A stretch of DNA of 64,000 nucleotides from Acinetobacter lwoffii (GTDB lineage: Bacteria > Pseudomonadota > Gammaproteobacteria > Pseudomonadales > Moraxellaceae). Below are positions 58,922 to 64,000 of this stretch, piece after piece. The stretch is from contig NZ_JAMXXP010000004.1 in NCBI RefSeq assembly GCF_024129355.1, positions 1-64,000 on the forward strand, written 5' to 3'. A model generated the notes under the pieces. That model was given only the letters and a program-made list of their open reading frames with translations. It made no database searches and had not been told where the DNA came from. Position 1 is the stretch's first letter. Each line of letters opens with the position of its first letter. The translations under genes and the position numbers were made by a program.

Positions 58922-59006
58922 AAATCCTCCCCAACCCTCCTTTGAAAAAGGAGGGGGCTTTTCTCTTTATCTGGCGTCATATAGGACTTAGGGTTAGGGG
59001 AGATTT
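58922..59006. repeat. Palindromic intergenic element behind uvrA
   Basis: Outer arms AAATCCTCCCCAACCCT and AGGGTTAGGGGAGATTT pair with two mismatches. Inside is a perfect 9-bp hairpin CCCTCCTTT/AAAGGAGGG followed by TTTTCTC, which may be the uvrA terminator. The structure resembles a REP- or MITE-like element common in intergenic DNA; copy number cannot be judged from one window. Confidence 0.5.
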
Positions 59007-59030
59007 TATCCACCCAATAAGTATGATAAA

Positions 59031-59056
59031 ACGGTGAATCATTCACCGTTTTTTTA
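59031..59056 (+). terminator. Intrinsic terminator ending 12 bp before the abortive-infection gene
   Basis: ACGGTGAAT/ATTCACCGT perfect inverted repeat flanked by AAAA and T7. It stops only 12 bases before the ATG at 59069, leaving room for just the ribosome-binding site AGGA. Confidence 0.7.
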
Positions 59057-59068
59057 TTTAGGAAAAAT

Positions 59069-59920
59069 ATGCGGTTTTCGGAACGGAATGGATATAAGCC
59101 TATTCGTAGTATTATTCAAAAAGAAAGTATGGATGAACGTCTAAGAGTTAGTCTTTGGAATGTATTGCATGAATGTTTATGGGAGAGAGCTTTCAGCAAT
59201 CAAGAGTCTTTTTGCACTTTAGACTCACATCTCGGTAAGCTTATAAAATCGTATTGGTCAACCTTCTTTCAATTACCTTTAGACCTTATACCAGAAGAAT
59301 TTGAAGAAGCATTACAACAAATTAGAAAATATTTTTTCAATTTCAAATGGTATGAAACTTATGATTTTATTGAAAATACAATAGAATATTATCCAACATG
59401 GTATGTATCGCCTAACTTCAAATTTATAGATGATCTAAACAATGTTTTAGAACGAGAAAACAGCGCTTATAGAATAATTAATGAGCATGTTATTGAAATT
59501 ACATCTGAACAAGAAATTCAATCCATCGAAACTGCTTTAGAAAATACAAATCAATATTTAGGTGTTCAACAACATTTAAATCAAGCTTTAAAACTGATGT
59601 CAGATCGTCAAAAGCCTGACTATCGAAATTCAATTAAAGAATCTGTTTCGGCATTAGAAGGTATGTGTCAAAAAATATTAAAGAAGGACAAAGTAACTTT
59701 AGGTGATGCAATTGGTCAAATTGAAAAACAATATCCAATACATCCTGCATTAAAAGCCAGTATTAAATCTTTATATGGTTATACATCCGATGCAGATGGT
59801 ATTCGCCATGCAATGTTAGACGAATCAAATCTTTCTTATATCGATGCAAAATTTATGCTTGTTGCCTGCACAAATTTTATTAACTATCTGATCGACAAAA
59901 CCAGAGATCATCCAAATTAG
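59069..59920 (+). CDS. Probable abortive-infection protein, AbiJ N-terminal-domain-4 type
   Basis: 283 aa. The N-terminal about 150 aa (ERNGYKPIRSIIQKESMDE, SLWNVLHECLW) resemble the AbiJ_NTD4 domain. The C-terminal half (IKESVSALEGMCQKIL, TLGDAIGQIEKQYPIHPALK, LYGYTSDADGIRHAML) resembles the helical abortive-infection/HEPN-like C-domain; the invariant-looking Arg246-His247 pair is present but the canonical RxxxxH is not. Family members are toxic effectors that halt growth on phage attack. AT-rich coding, a single gene between uvrA and a GGDEF gene; no partner antitoxin found. Confidence 0.65.
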   Translation: MRFSERNGYKPIRSIIQKESMDERLRVSLWNVLHECLWERAFSNQESFCTLDSHLGKLIKSYWSTFFQLPLDLIPEEFEEALQQIRKYFFNFKWYETYDFIENTIEYYPTWYVSPNFKFIDDLNNVLERENSAYRIINEHVIEITSEQEIQSIETALENTNQYLGVQQHLNQALKLMSDRQKPDYRNSIKESVSALEGMCQKILKKDKVTLGDAIGQIEKQYPIHPALKASIKSLYGYTSDADGIRHAMLDESNLSYIDAKFMLVACTNFINYLIDKTRDHPN

Positions 59921-59931
59921 ATCACATGACT

Positions 59932-60043
59932 GGCGACATGGATGTCGCCCGTTCGACTGTGCTAAAGGGACTTAGCATCAGTCGAACAAATGCATTTTGC
60001 TACTTTTGTGCAGTTCAAAAGTAGAGAAAACAGTCTTTTGAAC
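59932..60043. repeat. Cluster of strong hairpins behind the abortive-infection gene
   Basis: Three consecutive inverted repeats: GGCGACAT/ATGTCGCC (59932-59949); GTTCGACT-TGCTAA with TTAGCA-AGTCGAAC (59951-59987); and two competing stems, CTACTTTTG/CAAAAGTAG (60000-60024) versus GTTCAAAAG/CTTTTGAAC (60013-60043), which cannot form together. The last touches the stop of the GGDEF gene. No T-run suits a normal terminator. Confidence 0.5.
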
Positions 60044-61749
60044 TAAACCTCTGCCACCGCATTACGTCCTTTGGCCTTTGCTGCAAACAAAGCATCATCT
60101 GCATTTGACAATAAAGCCATCCAGGACAAGGCACCAATGGCAACCCCAATACTGACCGAAATCTGAATCTCGTCTCCTGCTGCAGTCACAATATGACGCT
60201 CAGCCACTTCAGCCCGAATGTTATCGGCCACAATCAATGCCTGCTGCATCTGGATATTTTCAATCAGCACCAGAAATTCATCCCCCCCATAACGTACCAG
60301 CAAATTTGTAGCACGGACATTGGCCTTTAAACGCTCGGCCACCAGCTGAATCACCTGATCGCCAATAATATGCCCATATTGATCATTCACCTGTTTAAAA
60401 TGATCAATATCAATAATCATCAAACAGGTTTGGCTCAATTGACCCGGCTGATTTTCCATAAAACGAATATATTCTTCTAGCGCGAAACGGTTGGATAATC
60501 CGGTCAAAGAATCGGAATGGGCAATATTCTTTAAACGGAACTCTAGCGCATCACGTTCTTGCAACATCTGTTGCAATTTCTGAATGGCAGCGAATAAAGA
60601 ATCAGAATGATTCACTTCACGCAGCCGCATATCAATTTTCTGACGACCCAAGTTTTTAGACAAACTCAACAACATGCGGCGTGCCTGAATTAGCGGCAGA
60701 AAAACCTGTTTACGTGCAAAAATCATGGTTGAAATCGCGGTCAGCAATGAAATCAGCGATACCAACACGCTCCAGATCAAACGCTGCATATTGCTGTTCA
60801 TCTCTTGAATAGCAGCATCTCTGCTATATTGCAGCAGGTAAGTTTGCAGGTCTACCACAGTCGCAAATTTATCTACGATCGCTTCAGTCAGCTCTGTTCC
60901 GCTCAAACGGTAGTCACGTTGCTCCAGACTGTCACTGATCAGCTCACTCACAATCGATAAGCCTTGCTGAATAAACTCGGTTTCTACCCGTCGATGTAAA
61001 CGAATGAATTCCTCAGTCTTATCTTTAACAGGTTGAATGGTATCAATCAAGGCCCACAAATAACGCACCTGATGTTGGGTCTGTAAAGAGCGGGTAATAT
61101 TTTCAGTGGGAAGCGGAGCTTCAAAAGTCACATGCGCCATGATAGACGAGGCCACACGACCGGCCTGATCACGTAAATCAGATAAAAATAGAATCTGGCT
61201 AATATAGTTATTCAGAGGGGTCGATGAGCTATCTGAAGCCACCGCCACGTCACGCAAAAGTTCACGGCAACTTTCCCAGGCAGCAAACATCGCCAGAATC
61301 GCCTGATCAAGTTCTTGTGCACTACGTTGCTGACGTGGCATCCGGGTATAGGCATCAACCTGTGCACGCCCTTTTTTCAAACTATTCTCAAGCTGTGAAA
61401 GTTGCTGACTCAGGTTGTTAAAACCGACCTCCGTCAAGACATCAGCCGTCTGGGAGAGCTGCCGATCCACCTGTTGACGGTAGCTGATTAACTCTTGCTG
61501 ATGCTGGGCAAATTCCTGCACCGAACTGGACATGGCCTTATTGGCAGGCGCACGCTCACGCGAAATTTTATTTGCCAGGTCAGCGACCTGCTGCAATGCA
61601 TTCAATTGTTGATAGGTTTGTCTGGATTTTAAATAACTTTGACTGCTACTCACAATTAAGGGAATACAGATACAAAGTAAACATAAAATAATAATCGACA
61701 TCGACCAGTACAAACGTTTACTGATCCACTCAGAGCGTAAGGTATTCAT
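60043..61749 (-). CDS. Membrane-bound diguanylate cyclase (GGDEF)
   Basis: 568 aa. N-terminal membrane helix (about 13-35), a large periplasmic helical sensor domain (about 36-325), a second membrane helix (about 326-346), then a cytoplasmic coiled segment and a C-terminal GGDEF domain (about 400-568). The active-site motif YGGDEFLV is intact, with FKQVNDQYGH and DSLTGLSNR, so cyclic-di-GMP synthesis is expected. No EAL domain. Regulates biofilm or motility-type behaviour; the input signal is unknown. Confidence 0.9.
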   Translation of the reverse strand: MNTLRSEWISKRLYWSMSIIILCLLCICIPLIVSSSQSYLKSRQTYQQLNALQQVADLANKISRERAPANKAMSSSVQEFAQHQQELISYRQQVDRQLSQTADVLTEVGFNNLSQQLSQLENSLKKGRAQVDAYTRMPRQQRSAQELDQAILAMFAAWESCRELLRDVAVASDSSSTPLNNYISQILFLSDLRDQAGRVASSIMAHVTFEAPLPTENITRSLQTQHQVRYLWALIDTIQPVKDKTEEFIRLHRRVETEFIQQGLSIVSELISDSLEQRDYRLSGTELTEAIVDKFATVVDLQTYLLQYSRDAAIQEMNSNMQRLIWSVLVSLISLLTAISTMIFARKQVFLPLIQARRMLLSLSKNLGRQKIDMRLREVNHSDSLFAAIQKLQQMLQERDALEFRLKNIAHSDSLTGLSNRFALEEYIRFMENQPGQLSQTCLMIIDIDHFKQVNDQYGHIIGDQVIQLVAERLKANVRATNLLVRYGGDEFLVLIENIQMQQALIVADNIRAEVAERHIVTAAGDEIQISVSIGVAIGALSWMALLSNADDALFAAKAKGRNAVAEV

Positions 61750-62009
61750 GCTGTTGTATTACGCCCCAATATGACAAGCAAAGCTAAATAGATTGATTAT
61801 TATACAAATAAAACAGGATGGTCTTAAAGCCTTTAGTCTTACTTCACTTATGTTTTTAATGAATTTTTATCATCTATTATTTTCAGATACTTAAGTTAGT
61901 TCATTTGAAACTTTAATGCAGGGTTTCATAACCACAATTCCCTATAAAGTCTTACAAAAGCAAGGGAATTTAAGCAGCTAAAAAATATAAAAACTTGCTT
62001 TCTGCACTA

Positions 62010-62038
62010 TTTACACCTGCAACAAATAGGTGCATAAT
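62010..62038 (+). promoter_or_regulatory. Promoter of plus-strand RNA candidate
   Basis: TTTACA (62010-62015), 17 bp, CATAAT (62033-62038). The spacer carries a CACCT/AGGTG inverted repeat. Confidence 0.6.
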
Positions 62039-62044
62039 GCACCG

Positions 62045-62143
62045 CATTAGGGCGAGTTAAATTATTCCTCAGCAGATATTTTAGTTTACCCGCAAATTTT
62101 GGCGAAAAAACCCCGATTTTCTATGAAAATTGGGGTTTTTTTT
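62045..62143 (+). ncRNA. Candidate small RNA, plus strand
   Basis: About 100 nt from the promoter at 62010-62038 to a strong terminator: AACCCCGATTTT/AAAATTGGGGTT with a 5-nt loop, then T8 (62109-62143). No start codon with ribosome-binding site inside. Not recognised as a known family. Confidence 0.5.
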
Positions 62144-62282
62144 AGCTATTGAATTTTAGACCTACATTTTTACTTTTTAATATGCACTATTTTGGTGCTT
62201 AAAATTATTATAATATTTCTTCTTATGATCTTTTTAATTAAAGGTTTTTCAGAAACGGAATGATCCGAAATAAAAAATACTG

Positions 62283-62381
62283 GACAAAAAAAAGCCCAAC
62301 CTTGGGGAAAGCTGGGCGATAAAACAAAAAATTGTGGAGAATCAGGCTAAATCACTATAAAAGTGTGAACTCTAACTTGAT
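62283..62381 (-). ncRNA. Candidate small RNA, minus strand
   Basis: About 100 nt running leftward to a terminator GCCCAGC/GTTGGGC stem followed by T8 (62317 down to 62286). It is convergent with the plus-strand candidate. It holds only a 10-codon frame (MKIKLEFTLL), without a ribosome-binding site. Confidence 0.5.
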
Positions 62382-62387
62382 TTTCAT

Positions 62388-62416
62388 ATTATGTAAAATT
62401 CCCCTCAAAATGTAAA
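62388..62416 (-). promoter_or_regulatory. Promoter of minus-strand RNA candidate
   Basis: On the minus strand TTTACA (62411-62416), 17 bp, CATAAT (62388-62393): the same two hexamers and spacing as the plus-strand unit 370 bp away. Confidence 0.6.
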
Positions 62417-62877
62417 GCCGATTGCTCCAGTCAAGATTATAAAACATGCCCATTTAGCTCAAAAAACAGACACCTATTCTAAGATCCAAGCTGATGATGC
62501 TTTAAAATCAAGCAATCCAATCAAAGACCTGATGCGCCAGACATTTTGCACTTCTTGACACATTTATGAATTAACTCACCCATTATTAATTATTTTAATA
62601 GATAAATATATTATAATTAATCGTATTAATTGATTAAAATAACAACATAATTTCTCCTTAATCTTTAGTCCCGATTCTATATTTAAAGTCTAGATTTTTG
62701 TTATACAAGAGTTTTTATATAAAATAGCTTCGGAGCCTAATACTTAAATTTTACACAAAATTAATACAATGATTTAGCTTAAAAAAATAGCGATTTCGAA
62801 TTGGATTGACTTAGTAAATTGTTACAATACAATATGTTCAAAAGTTGTACACATCTTGTAACAAAACGGTAAATATC

Positions 62878-63753
62878 ATGAAAAAACTCGGTTTAGCCAC
62901 TGCTTTATTATTAGCCATGACCGGTGCTCAAGCATATCAATTTGAAGTTCAAGGTCAATCAGAGTTCATCGACAACACTGCAAATGAACAAGACTTCACT
63001 GGTGCAGTTCAAGGTACTTACTACTTCAACAATGTTGATGCTTCTAAAGGTCCTTTAGCTGAAGCTGCTTTTTTAAACCAAGCATCTAATGTTTCTGCTG
63101 CTTATACATACGGCGAAGACGGACAAGAATTTGGTGATCGCACTGTGCACCATACTTTCGGTGTAAAAGGTGAAGCGTATATCCCGACTAACGTTGTTCC
63201 TGCTTATGCAAGCGCTTCTTATAGCCATACCATCGCGGATAACAAAGCGGGCGACGTAGACGGCAATGGTGACCGTTATGCATTAGAACTAGGTGCATTA
63301 CTAATCCCTAACTTCTTGGTTGCTGTGGGTTATACCAGCGTTGCTGACCAAACTTCTTATGATGCTTTCAACATGTTTAACAACGGTGTTGCTAAAGCTG
63401 CTCTTGAATCTGGCACAATCAATGAAGACCAAGACGCAATCACTGCCCGCACTAAATATGTAGGCGCGATTGACGGAACCAACATGTCAATCGGTTTTGA
63501 AAGTGGCCTGGTTTATGGTGAAGATACTGCCTACAACTTAGGTACAACTCTTTTCCTTAACCCACAGTTAAGCGTTGGCGCATCTTATATGGAATCTAGC
63601 TTTGCTGGTTCTCCAGACAAAGCTTGGGGCGCGAACGTAAACTACTTCATCACTCCTGCTGTTGCAGTTGGCGCATCTTATGTAAATGCAAATGCTGAAG
63701 GCCAAGCACTGGATACACAAACGATTGGTGTAAATGCCAAATTCCGTTTCTAA
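62878..63753 (+). CDS. omp33-36: Outer-membrane porin, Omp33-36 family
   Basis: 291 aa from the ATG at 62878. Signal peptide KKLGLATALLLAMTGAQA is cleaved before YQFEVQGQ. The mature protein alternates hydrophobic and polar residues as a beta barrel and ends in the outer-membrane Phe (NAKFRF). GPLAEAAFLNQASNVS and the N-terminal region match what I know of A. baumannii Omp33-36, a water/solute channel linked to virulence and, when lost, to carbapenem resistance. Preceded by a long non-coding leader region. Confidence 0.88.
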   Translation: MKKLGLATALLLAMTGAQAYQFEVQGQSEFIDNTANEQDFTGAVQGTYYFNNVDASKGPLAEAAFLNQASNVSAAYTYGEDGQEFGDRTVHHTFGVKGEAYIPTNVVPAYASASYSHTIADNKAGDVDGNGDRYALELGALLIPNFLVAVGYTSVADQTSYDAFNMFNNGVAKAALESGTINEDQDAITARTKYVGAIDGTNMSIGFESGLVYGEDTAYNLGTTLFLNPQLSVGASYMESSFAGSPDKAWGANVNYFITPAVAVGASYVNANAEGQALDTQTIGVNAKFRF

Positions 63754-63774
63754 TTTCTGATTAGATTCTGAATC

Positions 63775-63805
63775 AAAAAAGGACGCATATTGCGTCCTTT
63801 TTTAT
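63775..63805. terminator. Bidirectional terminator
   Basis: AAAAAAGGACGCA/TGCGTCCTTTTTT perfect palindrome between the convergent porin and betT-like genes. Confidence 0.9.
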
Positions 63806-63821
63806 TGTTTTATGACTTCGT

Positions 63822-64000
63822 TTACTCAGGTGTACGTACCAGACTTAAGAAGTGCAAATGACGTTCATATTGGTCAATGATGTCCTGCAATAGATCTTCT
63901 TGCGTCCACTCCATCACATCATAACCCTGCCCACCTTCTCTTAAAAAGACTTCTGCCTGATAGGAATCTACGCTCGCATTCTCCAGTTCAGACATAAAGC
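63822..64000 (-). CDS. betT: BCCT (BetT-like) transporter, C-terminal fragment
   Basis: The last 58 codons of a minus-strand gene cut by the window edge. The peptide VFLREGGQGYDVMEWTQEDL followed by DIIDQYERHLHFL is typical of the cytoplasmic C-terminal domain of long BetT-type choline/betaine transporters. The membrane domain lies outside the window, so substrate is inferred from family only. Confidence 0.7.
   Translation of the reverse strand, partial: FMSELENASVDSYQAEVFLREGGQGYDVMEWTQEDLLQDIIDQYERHLHFLSLVRTPE

Larger units (their letters stand above)
61750..62877. other. 1.1-kb AT-rich intergenic region with two RNA-like transcription units
   Basis: No protein gene can be supported. The right-hand 450 bp are very AT-rich and probably include the porin promoter and leader. 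Two convergent promoter-terminator units lie between 62010 and 62416 and are listed separately. Confidence 0.6.

Overview
The window looks like chromosome of an Acinetobacter species (Gammaproteobacteria, Moraxellales). This rests on an outer-membrane protein at the right end that resembles the A. baumannii Omp33-36 porin, on the argH / algZ-algR / hemCD-hemX-hemY order, on his genes dispersed over several kilobases, on type II secretion genes gspN-gspC-gspD kept apart from the rest of that system, and on AT-rich intergenic DNA. Nearly everything is housekeeping chromosome. I see no insertion sequence, prophage, integron or CRISPR array. The exact species cannot be told from this window. Layout, left to right. 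(1) 1-731: a minus-strand tRNA operon Thr(TGT)-Tyr-Gly-Thr(GGT)-tuf, with EF-Tu cut by the window edge. (2) 761-8.2 kb: trpE, gph, an FHA protein, gspD-C-N and an H-NS-like protein. (3) 8.4-12.6 kb: tetrapyrrole operon hemC-hemD-hemX-hemY plus a thioesterase. (4) 12.7-16.3 kb: algR/algZ-type two-component system, divergent argH, yggX. (5) 17-22 kb: pgsA, a TesB-like thioesterase, uvrC, a stand-alone Clp-type ATPase and a PH-like membrane protein. (6) 22.7-26 kb: fadBA, the fatty-acid beta-oxidation complex. (7) 26-31 kb: an accessory stretch with an AT-rich two-gene pair of unknown function, a secreted Ala-rich protein, tehB and several hypothetical genes. (8) 31-39.6 kb: twin tRNA-Phe genes, then hisB-hisH, hisA and hisF interspersed with an exonuclease, membrane proteins, a DMT transporter and thrB. 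(9) 40-47.5 kb: a fatty-acid hydroxylase-like gene divergent from an AraC regulator, a nuclease, kup, tRNA-Ser and tRNA-Thr. (10) 47.5-59 kb: a methyltransferase/FAD-oxidoreductase pair, ahpC, ssb, an MFS transporter, a TerC-like DUF475 protein, tenA, an iron-box-preceded Cys-rich protein, and uvrA. (11) 59-64 kb: a probable abortive-infection gene, a GGDEF protein, a roughly 1.1-kb non-coding stretch with two candidate small RNAs, the porin, and the C-terminus of a BetT-type transporter. The most interesting material is non-coding or small. There are four candidate small-RNA loci: a tandem 60-bp duplication with paired terminators behind yggX, a plus-strand unit near ahpC with a near-consensus promoter and terminator, and a convergent pair upstream of the porin. 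The AbiJ-like defence gene is preceded by an intrinsic terminator ending about a dozen bases before its start codon and is followed by a cluster of hairpins. Other points are a frameshifted fragment of an aquaporin/glycerol-channel gene, a Fur-box-controlled Cys-rich small protein, and a short hydrophobic ORF behind the hydroxylase gene. All functional statements are read from the sequence and family knowledge; no database search was run.
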